A stretch of 64,000 nt of DNA, from the NCBI GenBank assembly GCA_045124255.1, contig JBGVLM010000019.1, forward strand, positions 1 to 64,000. The letters run 5' to 3'. The translations under genes were made by a program, and so were the position numbers. Of the stretch, positions 50,985 through 59,355 are shown piece by piece (within the stretch, counting starts at the first letter, position 1; each line of letters opens with the position of its first letter). The DNA is from Eshraghiella sp045124255. Its GTDB lineage: Bacteria; Bacillota; Clostridia; Lachnospirales; Lachnospiraceae. Under the pieces are notes generated by a model. The model did no database searches. It worked only from the letters and a program-made list of their open reading frames with translations, and was not told where the DNA came from.

Positions 50985-51779
50985 ATGAAATTTCGTTTTT
51001 CACGAAAGCAGCTTTGCATACCATACGGGGTGTTCCTTGTATGTTTTGTAATTGCACCGCTTTTGGTTATTTTATATTATGCTTTTACAAATGGAGAGGG
51101 AAAATTTACTTTTGAGAATTTTACGGGCTTTTTCACGAGTCCCAATACAATCGGTACGTTATTTTACAGTCTGGCAGTTGCACTGACCGCAACTCTGGTA
51201 TGCCTTTTGATTGCATACCCTGTTGCATATATTCTTGCAAGAAGCCACATTAAGAAAAAAGCAGTAATGCTGTTATTGTTTATTGTGCCGATGTGGATTA
51301 ATTTTACATTGAGAATTGCGGCGTTGAAGGAAGTACTTACATTTATTGAGGGCAATCTTGCATACCATCCTTTTTTAAATACGATAATCGGTATGACCTA
51401 TGATTTTCTTCCGTTTATGATTCTTCCAATTTATACAACGCTTGTAAAGCTTGACAACAGTCTTTTGGAAGCGTCTGCGGATTTGGGAGCAGGAAGTGTT
51501 ACCACATTTACAAGGGTTACGCTGCCGCTTTCCGTGCCGGGAATAATAAGCGGAGTTACAATGGTATTTCTTCCTGCAATGACTAACTATGTTGTACTGG
51601 ATATGCTTTATAACAGCACTTATATAATGGGAAGTCTTATCGGAAGCTATTTCCATGCGTATGACTGGCATAACGGCTCGATGATAGCCATTGTGCTTTT
51701 GATTATTATTTTTATTGTAACATGGCTTACCAACGGATTTACCGAGGATAATGAGAGTAACAGGGGGGCTGTATTATGA
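50985..51779 (+). CDS. potB: Spermidine/putrescine ABC transporter permease
   Basis: A 264-residue inner permease with six transmembrane segments. The cytoplasmic EAA loop reads EASADLGAGSVTTFTRVTLPLS, the contact point with the ATPase. The start at 50985 is selected by AAAGGAG at 50970-50976; an in-frame ATG at 50967 overlaps potA and is too early. The 3' end overlaps potC by four bases (ATGA), so the two permeases are translated together. Confidence 0.94.
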   Translation: MKFRFSRKQLCIPYGVFLVCFVIAPLLVILYYAFTNGEGKFTFENFTGFFTSPNTIGTLFYSLAVALTATLVCLLIAYPVAYILARSHIKKKAVMLLLFIVPMWINFTLRIAALKEVLTFIEGNLAYHPFLNTIIGMTYDFLPFMILPIYTTLVKLDNSLLEASADLGAGSVTTFTRVTLPLSVPGIISGVTMVFLPAMTNYVVLDMLYNSTYIMGSLIGSYFHAYDWHNGSMIAIVLLIIIFIVTWLTNGFTEDNESNRGAVL

Positions 51780-52588
51780 TTAAGAAAATTTTACGTTCCT
51801 CATGGATGATACTTGTGCTGCTGTTTATGTATCTGCCGATACTTATTCTGGCAGTGTACAGCTTTACGGATACCGCAACAATCGGTACAAGCGGTAACTT
51901 TTCGCTGGATAATTATAAAACATTGTTTACGTCGCCGGAGCTTTTGAACATGATTGGCGGTACATTTCTGCTTGCAGTCGGTTCCTCGGTTATTGCGACA
52001 ATCCTCGGAACAATGGGGGCAATCGGTTCCTTCTATTCCAAAAAAGGAATGAGAAATGCGGTTTCGATTGCAAATCAGATTCCCGTTGTAAATGCCGATG
52101 TTGTGACCGGTTTTTCAATCTGCGTACTGCTTATTGTTGTGCTGGGAGTTAAGAAGGACACCTATATACCGCTTGTGGCAGGACATGTTGTTATGTCTGC
52201 ACCTTTTGTGTATCTGTCCGTAATTCCGAAATTAAAGCAGATGAATAATAATCTGTATGAGGCAGCCCTGGATTTGGGCGCAAGTCCGAAACAGGCACTT
52301 TTTAAGGTTGTCATTCCTCAGATTGTTCCGGGAATTGCTTCCGGCTTTATTATGGCGATTACATTATCGTTGGACGATTATTTTATTGCCACATATACCA
52401 AGCCGTCAACCTTTGATACCATCAGTACCTATGTTTTTAATGCGACAAAGGGCTCGCAGACTGAGGTAAAAACGGCATTATGGGCATTGTCAACTTTGAT
52501 ATTCGTACTTGTTGCCGTTCTGGTATTAGTAAGTAATCTTATCACTTCAAAGAAGGAGGTAGGAAAACTTGAAAAAGAAAATGTATAA
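51776..52588 (+). CDS. potC: Spermidine/putrescine ABC transporter permease
   Basis: A 270-residue permease with six transmembrane segments and an EAA loop (EAALDLGASPKQALFKVVIPQ). It forms the membrane channel together with PotB. The start overlaps the potB stop in ATGA, and GGGGG stands upstream. Its last codons overlap the start of potD by 20 bases, and the AAGGAGG for potD lies inside its coding region. Confidence 0.94.
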   Translation: MIKKILRSSWMILVLLFMYLPILILAVYSFTDTATIGTSGNFSLDNYKTLFTSPELLNMIGGTFLLAVGSSVIATILGTMGAIGSFYSKKGMRNAVSIANQIPVVNADVVTGFSICVLLIVVLGVKKDTYIPLVAGHVVMSAPFVYLSVIPKLKQMNNNLYEAALDLGASPKQALFKVVIPQIVPGIASGFIMAITLSLDDYFIATYTKPSTFDTISTYVFNATKGSQTEVKTALWALSTLIFVLVAVLVLVSNLITSKKEVGKLEKENV

Positions 52589-54107
52589 ACCGTTAAGCCT
52601 TGTCCTTGCAGGAATTATGTGCTTTGGCATTCTTCTCGGAAACGAAAGTACAGCATTTGCTGCAAAGGATAATGAGATAGTCCTGCGTGTATGCAACTGG
52701 GAGGAATATATTGACCAGGGCGAATGGGATGAGGAAGAGAAAATCGAGCTTGAGAGCGGAACCGTCTTCGGAGAGAACAGTATTATTGATGATTTTGAGG
52801 ACTGGTATTATGAAACCTACGGACAGAGGGTAAGAGTTGAATATTCCACCTTCGGTACAAACGAGGATTTATACAGCCAGCTTACACTTGGGGATGTATA
52901 TGACCTTGTATGCCCTTCTGAATACATGCTTATGAAATTAATCAGGGAAGGCGCGGTTTGGCCGCTGTCCGATGATTTCTTTGATATGGATAAGGAGCAT
53001 AATTATTATATACAGGGAGTTTCTCCTTTTATAAAAGAAACCTTTGAGAATAACACAATTGACGGAGAGCAGTGGAGTAAATATGCTGCCTGCTATATGT
53101 GGGGAATCACGGGAATCGTGTACAATCCTGAAAAGGTTTCTTATGAAGAGGCTTCAACCTGGGGAATCCTTAACAATCCTGATTTTGTCAGACAGGTTAC
53201 AATTAAGGATAATGTAAGAGACGCATATTTTCCGGCGTTGGGAATTCTGTTCAGGGATAAGCTTGTTAATGAGGAATTCAGGGCCGGTGCAGACTACAGA
53301 AGCGAGCTTTTAAAACTTATGAACAGCTCTGATGAGGCAACTATTGATAAAGCGGAGCAGCTTCTTAAGAATATTAAGGATAATGTATATTCTTTTGAGA
53401 CCGACAGCGGTAAGGCGGACATGGTAACAGGCAAGGTTCTTGCCAATCTGCAGTGGTCGGGTGACGCTGTATATACCATGGACCAGGCTGATGAGGATGG
53501 AGTAACCCTTGAGTGGGCGGTTCCTGAGGAATGTACCAATCTGTGGTTCGATGGCTGGATTATGCTTAAATCAGGTATTGACGGTGATGAGAGCAGGCAG
53601 CATGCGGCAGAGGCTTTTATTAATTATATGTCAAGACCGGACAATGTTATCCGTAATATGTATTATATAGGCTATACCTCAAGCATCGCAGGAGGGGACA
53701 ACCCGTTAATATACGAATATATTGAGTGGTGCTATGGTGCAGAGGATGATGAAGAGGACACAATAAGTTATCCTCTGGGGTATTTTTTCTCCGGAGACAG
53801 TGAGGATGAGAATTATGTTATCACGGCAGCCGGGGAGCAGGGCAGGAGACAGCTGTCAGCACAGTATCCGCTGGCGGAGGAAATAGAGCGTAGTGCCGTA
53901 ATGCTTGCATTTGATGATGATGTCAGTGTGAAAATCAACCAGATGTGGATTAATGTACGCTGCTTCAACATAAGCAATATTTCTTCTCGTACATGGATTA
54001 TTGCAGGAACGGTTGTGCTTGTAATTATACTGTTGGTTGTAATATATCTGTTCAGGCACAGTATTTTTGCCCCTAAAAAGAAAAAAGGATATCATTTAGT
54101 TGATTGA
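52569..54107 (+). CDS. potD: Polyamine-binding protein with C-terminal membrane anchor
   Basis: A 512-residue extracellular solute-binding protein of the PotD type. The signal peptide (residues 1-32, ending AFA) has no lipobox cysteine. The binding domain follows (LRVCNWEEYID, YSTFGTNEDLYSQL, VCPSEYMLMKLI). It is longer than ordinary PotD (about 350): an insertion lies near the start, and a transmembrane segment (about 475-496) with a lysine-rich tail ends the protein, so it is probably tethered by its C-terminus rather than by lipid. The TTG at 52569 is spaced for AAGGAGG; the next ATG (52581) is too far. Confidence 0.9.
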   Translation: MKKKMYKPLSLVLAGIMCFGILLGNESTAFAAKDNEIVLRVCNWEEYIDQGEWDEEEKIELESGTVFGENSIIDDFEDWYYETYGQRVRVEYSTFGTNEDLYSQLTLGDVYDLVCPSEYMLMKLIREGAVWPLSDDFFDMDKEHNYYIQGVSPFIKETFENNTIDGEQWSKYAACYMWGITGIVYNPEKVSYEEASTWGILNNPDFVRQVTIKDNVRDAYFPALGILFRDKLVNEEFRAGADYRSELLKLMNSSDEATIDKAEQLLKNIKDNVYSFETDSGKADMVTGKVLANLQWSGDAVYTMDQADEDGVTLEWAVPEECTNLWFDGWIMLKSGIDGDESRQHAAEAFINYMSRPDNVIRNMYYIGYTSSIAGGDNPLIYEYIEWCYGAEDDEEDTISYPLGYFFSGDSEDENYVITAAGEQGRRQLSAQYPLAEEIERSAVMLAFDDDVSVKINQMWINVRCFNISNISSRTWIIAGTVVLVIILLVVIYLFRHSIFAPKKKKGYHLVD

Positions 54108-54141
54108 AAAAAGCATTTATCCTAATTACTGTAATAGACTA

Positions 54142-54170
54142 TTGACGGGGCAGTCATTTAGGGATAAAAT
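54142..54170 (+). promoter_or_regulatory. metK promoter
   Basis: TTGACG (54142-54147) and TAAAAT (54165-54170) are separated by 17 bases, just upstream of the SAM riboswitch. Confidence 0.75.
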
Positions 54171-54200
54171 AGCATTTAGAAAAAGTTCATAAACAAACCG

Positions 54201-54294
54201 CTTATTCAGAGTGATGGAGATACATAGGATCTGTGAAGTCACGGCAACCCCTTTACAGGAAGGTGCCAGCCTGAGCGAATAATCGAACAATAAG
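54201..54294 (+). promoter_or_regulatory. SAM-I riboswitch (S box)
   Basis: The closing stem CTTATT / AATAAG, the AGAGTGATGGAG segment, GTGAAGTCACGGCAACC and the GGAAGGTGCCA / CCTGAGCGAA stretches match the S-box consensus. It binds S-adenosylmethionine and lies directly before metK, the enzyme that makes it, so it gives feedback control. Confidence 0.96.
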
Positions 54295-54319
54295 TGGATT
54301 TGATTTTTAAGAAATAATC

Positions 54320-54345
54320 AGGTCCATTTTTATGGACCTTTTTTC
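54320..54345 (+). terminator. SAM riboswitch terminator
   Basis: AGGTCCA pairs with TGGACCT, followed by six T residues. It is formed when SAM is bound. Confidence 0.85.
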
Positions 54346-54412
54346 TATATCATGCACGTCCGTGGCAAATGGGCGAAGGTGTGCAGTTTATTTACATGAA
54401 AGGAGAAAAAAG

Positions 54413-55594
54413 ATGGAGAAAATTTTATTTACTTCAGAATCAGTTACAGAGGGACATCCTGACAAAATCTGCGACCAGATTTCGGACGCGGTGCTTGACG
54501 CATTATATGCACAGGACCCATATTCAAGAGTTGCATGTGAGACACTCACAAATACAGGCTTTGTAATGGTAATGGGAGAGATTACCACAAAGGCAAATAT
54601 TGATATTACACAGATTGTAAGGGATACGGTTGTTGAAATCGGCTATGACAGTTCAGAAAAGGGCTTTGACGGCAATACCTGTGCCGTTATGACGGCATTG
54701 GACAAGCAGTCGCCTGATATTGCAATGGGTGTTGATAAGGCTTTGGAGGCTAAGAACGGTGAACTTACTGATGAGTTTGATACAGGTGCCGGTGACCAGG
54801 GTATGATGTTTGGCTATGCAACTGATGAGACAGAGGAGTATATGCCATATTCAGCAGCACTTGCACAGAAGCTTGCAATGCAGCTTACCAAGGTTCGTAA
54901 AAACGGAACACTTCCGTATTTAAGACCGGATGGCAAAACACAGGTTACTGTTGAATATGATGAAGATAAGAATCCTGTAAGACTTGATGCAATCGTAGTA
55001 TCATCACAGCATGCACCGGAGGTTACCCAGGAGCAGATACATGAGGATATTAAAAAGTATGTTATTGACCCTGTCGTTGACAGCAAAATGGTTGATGAGA
55101 ATACCAAGATATACATTAATCCTACCGGAAGATTTGTAATCGGCGGACCTAACGGAGATTCAGGACTGACAGGACGTAAGATTATTGTTGATACCTATGG
55201 CGGAGCCGCAAGACACGGTGGTGGTGCATTCTCAGGAAAGGACTGCACCAAGGTTGACCGTTCGGCTGCCTATGCTGCAAGATATGTAGCCAAAAATATC
55301 GTCGCAGCAGGACTTGCAAAACGCTGTGAGATTCAGCTGTCCTATGCAATCGGTGTTGCACAGCCTACTTCAATTAATATTGAAACCTACGGAACAGGTA
55401 AGTTAAGTGATTCAAAGCTGGTTGAAATTGTCAGAGAGAATTTTGATTTAAGGCCGGCAGGAATTATAAAAATGCTTGACCTTAGAAGACCGATTTACAG
55501 ACAGACTGCTGCTTACGGACATTTTGGACGTACTGATATTGACCTTCCTTGGGAGAAAACAGACAAAGCAGAGAGTCTGAAGCTTTATTTATAA
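54413..55594 (+). CDS. metK: S-adenosylmethionine synthetase
   Basis: A 393-residue enzyme making S-adenosylmethionine from methionine and ATP. The signatures GAGDQGMMFGYA (about 117-128) and GGGAFSGKDCTKVDRS (about 262-277) are complete, as is the N-terminal SVTEGHPDKICDQISDA. AAAGGAG precedes the ATG; an open frame extends upstream through the terminator and is not coding. Expression is controlled by the SAM-I riboswitch. It is a single-gene unit, closed by a hairpin at 55657. Confidence 0.97.
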   Translation: MEKILFTSESVTEGHPDKICDQISDAVLDALYAQDPYSRVACETLTNTGFVMVMGEITTKANIDITQIVRDTVVEIGYDSSEKGFDGNTCAVMTALDKQSPDIAMGVDKALEAKNGELTDEFDTGAGDQGMMFGYATDETEEYMPYSAALAQKLAMQLTKVRKNGTLPYLRPDGKTQVTVEYDEDKNPVRLDAIVVSSQHAPEVTQEQIHEDIKKYVIDPVVDSKMVDENTKIYINPTGRFVIGGPNGDSGLTGRKIIVDTYGGAARHGGGAFSGKDCTKVDRSAAYAARYVAKNIVAAGLAKRCEIQLSYAIGVAQPTSINIETYGTGKLSDSKLVEIVRENFDLRPAGIIKMLDLRRPIYRQTAAYGHFGRTDIDLPWEKTDKAESLKLYL

Positions 55595-55656
55595 TTTTTT
55601 AATAAATAATTCACAGTTGTTTAGTGTTTTTTTGATAGCAATGTATGATAAAATAG

Positions 55657-55687
55657 GTTCGGAATATTTTTCCGGACTTATTTTTTT
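55657..55687 (+). terminator. Terminator-like hairpin between metK and the histidine kinase gene
   Basis: GTTCGGAA pairs with TTCCGGAC (one G-T pair), followed by TTATTTTTTT. It lies 13 bases before the kinase start codon, so a transcript begun upstream must pass through it. Confidence 0.7.
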
Positions 55688-55699
55688 AGGAGAGAGATA

Positions 55700-57199
55700 A
55701 TGAGACTGTCTACCAAATTAAGAAATTCATTTTGTATTTTGATTCTTGTTCCGGTTATTCTGTTCAGTGTGGCAGCATTCGGAATTATCAGATTCTCGGT
55801 ATTCAGTATAGATGAGCAGTATAATGCAAGCGGAACTTCATATACGGAGCTGGCTAATCCGGTTGCGCTTGTTACGAGAATATGTGAGAATGAATATAAT
55901 ATGCTTCTTGAGTCGGCCGGGAATTCACCTTGGGATTTTACTGATAGTGAATATCTTGGTTCGATTAATACGGAGCTTAAGAAGAAGAATGCTTATCTGA
56001 TTATTGTTGAGGAAGGGGAGTGTGTTTATGCAGGGCAGGATGATTATGAGCCTGTCTTAAATGAGCTTGGAAAGATTGATTTCGGAAGCAACAATACAAG
56101 CGTATATCTTGGCAGGCAGCAGCAGATTCTTATAAATAATATTGCATATACCTCCGTTACGGATAAAGAGGGTATGGCATATGTGGTTATGCAGGTTAAG
56201 GATATAATTCCACAGGTTAAGAATCTTCTGTATAACGTAATATGTGCGATAATTATTATTTTAGTGCTTACCAGCAGTGTTTTCGTTACGTGGATGTATC
56301 GTTCAATGGTTAATCCGATTAATAAATTGAAGCTTGCCACCTATAATATTAAGAACGGAAATCTGGATTTTGAAATGGATGTTTCAGGCAGGGATGAGAT
56401 TTCCGAGCTGTGCAGGGACTTTGACGATATGAGGAAGAGACTTAAGGAAAATGCGGAGGAGAAGCTTAGAAGTGATGTTGAGAGTAAGGAGCTGTTAAGC
56501 AATATTTCCCATGATTTGAAAACTCCTATAACCGCAATCAAGGGTTATTCCGAGGGCATTCTTGACGGTGTGGCGGATAATCAGGAGAAAATGGACAGAT
56601 ATGTCAGAACCATTTATAATAAGGCCTGCGATATGGACAAATTAATTAATGAACTGACACTGTATGCTAAAATGGATTCCAATAAGGTGGCTTACAATTT
56701 CCTTAAATTGAATGTTGCAGATTATTTTGATGAATGTGTCGAGGAATTGAACCTGGATTTGCAGTCAATGGGAATTGAATTTGGATATACAAATAATCTT
56801 TCGCGTGACGTTGAGATGGTTGTTGACGCAGAGCAGATTAAGAGAGTTATCAATAATATAGTCAGCAATTCCGTTAAATACATGGACCACGACCACGGCA
56901 GAATTGACATAACAATTTCTGACTGCGGACAACAGTTTGGAATAGATATTGCTGATAACGGTGCAGGAATTGCTGCTGAGGATCTGCCGTTTATTTTTGA
57001 CAGATTTTTCAGGGCCGACGCTTCAAGAAATTCGGCAAAGGGCGGAAGTGGAATAGGTCTTTCAATAGTTAAGAAAATAATTTATGACCACAATGGTTCA
57101 ATCACCGTGGACAGTGAGCCCGGAAAGGGAACTGTAATGCATATTCTTTTGGATAAGTATGTGGAGCTCCCGCCGCAGGTTAAGAGAATATCACATTAA
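55700..57199 (+). CDS. Membrane sensor histidine kinase
   Basis: A 499-residue kinase with a first transmembrane segment near 10-30, an extracytoplasmic sensor of about 140 residues, a second segment near 178-200, a HAMP linker, and then HisKA with the phospho-accepting histidine in SNISHDLKTPITA (about 271-283) and a HATPase domain with the G boxes DNGAGIAAEDLP and GGSGIGLSI. The stimulus is unknown; the sensor has no familiar PAS or Cache signature that I can see. AGGAGAG precedes the ATG. The stop overlaps the region of the response regulator start, so the two form one operon. Confidence 0.94.
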   Translation: MRLSTKLRNSFCILILVPVILFSVAAFGIIRFSVFSIDEQYNASGTSYTELANPVALVTRICENEYNMLLESAGNSPWDFTDSEYLGSINTELKKKNAYLIIVEEGECVYAGQDDYEPVLNELGKIDFGSNNTSVYLGRQQQILINNIAYTSVTDKEGMAYVVMQVKDIIPQVKNLLYNVICAIIIILVLTSSVFVTWMYRSMVNPINKLKLATYNIKNGNLDFEMDVSGRDEISELCRDFDDMRKRLKENAEEKLRSDVESKELLSNISHDLKTPITAIKGYSEGILDGVADNQEKMDRYVRTIYNKACDMDKLINELTLYAKMDSNKVAYNFLKLNVADYFDECVEELNLDLQSMGIEFGYTNNLSRDVEMVVDAEQIKRVINNIVSNSVKYMDHDHGRIDITISDCGQQFGIDIADNGAGIAAEDLPFIFDRFFRADASRNSAKGGSGIGLSIVKKIIYDHNGSITVDSEPGKGTVMHILLDKYVELPPQVKRISH

Positions 57200-57210
57200 T
57201 GGAGGAAGAT

Positions 57211-57900
57211 ATGAGCAGAATTTTAATAATTGAAGATGAAGGAACAATTGCAGAGCTTGAGAAGGATTATCTTGAACTCAGCGGATTTGAGGTTGACATT
57301 TCAAATGACGGTATTGAGGGCTATAACAAAGCCATGGAGGGAGAGTATGATTTGTTTATTCTTGATTTAATGCTTCCCGGCATGGATGGCTTTGATATCT
57401 GCAAGAGTATAAGAGAAGTTAAGAACACACCTATTCTCATGGTGTCTGCGAAGAAGGATGATATTGATAAAATCCGCGGTCTGGGACTTGGCGCGGATGA
57501 CTATATAACCAAGCCGTTCAGCCCGAGTGAGCTTGTCGCAAGGGTTAAGGCACATCTGTCCCGTTACGAGCGCCTGATTGGCTCTAACAAACAGGAGAAT
57601 GAAGTAATTGAAATCCGGGGACTGAAAATAGACAAGACTGCAAGAAGGGTTTTTATAAACGGAGAGGAAAAGAACTTTACTACTAAGGAGTTTGATGTGT
57701 TACTTTTTCTTGCGGAGAATCCTAACCGTGTATTTACAAAGGAGGAGTTATTCAGCAGAATCTGGGATATGGAGTCTGTCGGTGATATCGCGACCGTAAC
57801 AGTGCATATCAAGAAGATTCGTGAGAAACTGGAGTATGACACTTCCAAACCTCAGTATATAGAGACTATTTGGGGAGTGGGCTATCGGTTTAGGGTGTAA
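57211..57900 (+). CDS. OmpR/PhoB family response regulator
   Basis: A 229-residue two-domain regulator. The receiver domain has the acidic pocket IIEDEG, the phospho-acceptor aspartate in FILDLMLPGMDG (about 51-62) and the lysine in YITKPFSP. The C-terminal winged helix ends with IETIWGVGYRFRV, typical of OmpR-type DNA binding. GGAGG at 57201-57205 selects the ATG at 57211 rather than that at 57199. It pairs with the adjacent kinase. Target genes are not evident; the nearest downstream gene is a MazF-like toxin. Confidence 0.95.
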   Translation: MSRILIIEDEGTIAELEKDYLELSGFEVDISNDGIEGYNKAMEGEYDLFILDLMLPGMDGFDICKSIREVKNTPILMVSAKKDDIDKIRGLGLGADDYITKPFSPSELVARVKAHLSRYERLIGSNKQENEVIEIRGLKIDKTARRVFINGEEKNFTTKEFDVLLFLAENPNRVFTKEELFSRIWDMESVGDIATVTVHIKKIREKLEYDTSKPQYIETIWGVGYRFRV

Positions 57901-57936
57901 GGGAAGAATAAATTGTAAAATAATGTTATAATTTGT

Positions 57937-57982
57937 TTGAGATATTTGTATGTACGTGATACAATCAAGGCACGTGTATACA
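57937..57982 (+). promoter_or_regulatory. Promoter with operator-like inverted repeat before the MazF-like gene
   Basis: TTGAGA (57937-57942) and TACAAT (57960-57965) have a 17-base spacer. An imperfect inverted repeat (10 of 12 positions) with arms TGTATGTACGTG (57947-57958) and CACGTGTATACA (57971-57982) brackets the -10 element, as expected for an autoregulatory operator. Confidence 0.55.
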
Positions 57983-57999
57983 AGGGGGGTGAGATTGGA

Positions 58000-58521
58000 A
58001 TGAAGATTATTTCTCAAGAAGAACTTAGCAAAAGTAAGGAAAATTTAAACGCTCAAGTTGATAAACTGTATTCATTAACTAATAAGGACAGCGATGATGC
58101 ACGAAAAAGAACACATAATTATTTTCAGTGGATTTCAACAAAGACACAATTTGTAATGGATGAGCCGTCTTTTGTATGTGATAAAGGAGATAAATTAGTA
58201 CGTGGTGCAGTGGTATGGATCGAGTTTGGATTTAATATTGGAAATGAGTTCGGTGGACGTCATCCTGCAATAATATTAAGAAAAACGGGTTCCAGTATTT
58301 TTGTTGTGCCACTTTCTTCTCAAGAACCTAATGAAAAGAAAGATTACCACGTAAAAGTAGAAAAGGTTTATGGTTTTAGAAATATGGTGCGTTGGACAAA
58401 TGTACTTAAATTGCAAAATGTAAGTATTCAAAGAGTAGATACTACGGCATCAATGGGAAATGTAAAAGGAGATGTGTTGAATGATATTAATAATGCTCTC
58501 AAAAAATGCCACATTTTCTAG
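58000..58521 (+). CDS. PemK/MazF family toxin-like protein
   Basis: A 173-residue protein. The N-terminal 60 residues are helical and charged, and the rest matches the PemK/MazF fold: RGAVVWIEFGFNIGNEFGG (about 63-81) and then RHPAIILRKTGSSIFVVPLSS, followed by the late region VKGDVLNDINNAL. MazF proteins are sequence-specific RNA endonucleases. No usual antitoxin gene is adjacent, so this is either a solitary member or the N-terminal extension takes that role. The start at 58000 is preceded by GGGGGGTG; the frame is open upstream over the promoter. Confidence 0.82.
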   Translation: MKIISQEELSKSKENLNAQVDKLYSLTNKDSDDARKRTHNYFQWISTKTQFVMDEPSFVCDKGDKLVRGAVVWIEFGFNIGNEFGGRHPAIILRKTGSSIFVVPLSSQEPNEKKDYHVKVEKVYGFRNMVRWTNVLKLQNVSIQRVDTTASMGNVKGDVLNDINNALKKCHIF

Positions 58522-58554
58522 TTGATTTTTGTAAAAAAATATTATAAAATATAC

Positions 58555-58583
58555 TTGACAAGTGGGATGATTTTTGTTATTCT
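58555..58583 (+). promoter_or_regulatory. Promoter of the first candidate structured RNA
   Basis: TTGACA (58555-58560, consensus) and TATTCT (58578-58583) are separated by 17 bases, but no coding region follows within 270 bases. Confidence 0.7.
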
Positions 58584-58589
58584 ATCTTG

Positions 58590-58682
58590 GTTATCACAAA
58601 AAGTGATAGTGTGAAGGAGCGAAAGCTCAGTAAGATTTATTTTTGAAGGAGAGGAAGTCGTAAGGCTTCCTCTCAGTTTTTG
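58590..58682 (+). ncRNA. Candidate structured RNA, unit A
   Basis: No protein is encoded here. The region has three hairpins: TATCAC/GTGATA (58592-58608), GAGC-GAAA-GCTC (58617-58628) and a strong one, GAGAGGAAG (58649-58657) with CTTCCTCTC (58666-58674), which is followed by AGTTTTT and looks like a terminator. It has its own consensus promoter. Conserved-looking single-stranded parts are GTGTGAAGG (58609-58617) and TTTTTGAAGG. I do not recognise the family. Confidence 0.55.
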
Positions 58683-58716
58683 TATACGAATTGTACATGG
58701 TACATATAATATGAAG

Positions 58717-58798
58717 GTGTGAAGGGAATTTTTATTCCAGTCTCATTTTTGAAGGGTTGGAGGGCATTCTTTTTTTGAATTCCCTTCAATCAGTTTTT
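58717..58798 (+). ncRNA. Candidate structured RNA, unit B
   Basis: It repeats the order of unit A: GTGTGAAGG (58717-58725), then a small hairpin (GGAAT/ATTCC in place of GAGC/GCTC), then TTTTTGAAGG, and a final CAGTTTTT. The final stem differs: GAAGGGAATT (58721-58730) can pair with AATTCCCTTC (58779-58788) across the unit. A TATAAT lies just before it at 58706, but a good -35 is not seen. It may be a diverged copy of unit A. Confidence 0.45.
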
Positions 58799-58862
58799 AA
58801 GAAAGAAAAGAAGCAGATACGAATATAACAGGAATTATTATTAAGCAACGAAAGGGATATAA

Positions 58863-59204
58863 AGAAATGAAGAATTTATAGATTTTGATTTAAGTCAAAG
58901 AAATATCAGAATATTTGACTTATGTTATTTTGTTCTCGGCTTGTTGTCGCAGGAAGAAAATATTGTTATTACCGAAGAAAAATGGTTTGATGTTTTAAAG
59001 AAAGTATTTAAAGGCTATAATGAAGTAAATAAATTGCTGCCGCAAGAAATAAGTGCAGTTCCGTATGTAATGAAATCGATAGAACTCTTATTTGCTGCAT
59101 GGTTTTTAATTCAGAATGATAAGAAGTGCAGCGAAAATGCAGTTAAAATATTTAGTTTTATAAATGATAACACAGAAAAAATATTGAATATTTTAAAAAT
59201 GTGA
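58863..59204 (+). pseudogene. C-terminal fragment of a phosphotransferase (APH/choline-kinase-like)
   Basis: The frame gives FIDFDLSQRNIRIFDLCYF, matching the IDFDxxxxxxRxxDL metal-binding motif of aminoglycoside and homoserine-type kinases, followed by about 85 residues of helical C-terminus. The N-terminal two thirds with the ATP-binding lobe and the catalytic loop are missing, and a TAA stands immediately upstream. There is no ribosome binding site or proper start. It is the remnant of a kinase gene truncated at its 5' side, next to the candidate RNAs. Confidence 0.72.
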
Positions 59205-59355
59205 TATTTGAAGCAGAAAGCTGAATTATGAAAATGATATAATGCTTAGAACCGCCAAATTATATAAAGATACGCATTGAATTTGATTTTTAGTCGGAAT
59301 ATAATGATAGCCGGAAACGAAAAATTGACAAGAATGGCAGATTGAGGGAAAGTGA

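Noticed and set aside
54332..54412. N-terminal extension of metK
   Set aside because: The extension reads through the riboswitch terminator; the ATG at 54413 with AAAGGAG is the real start.
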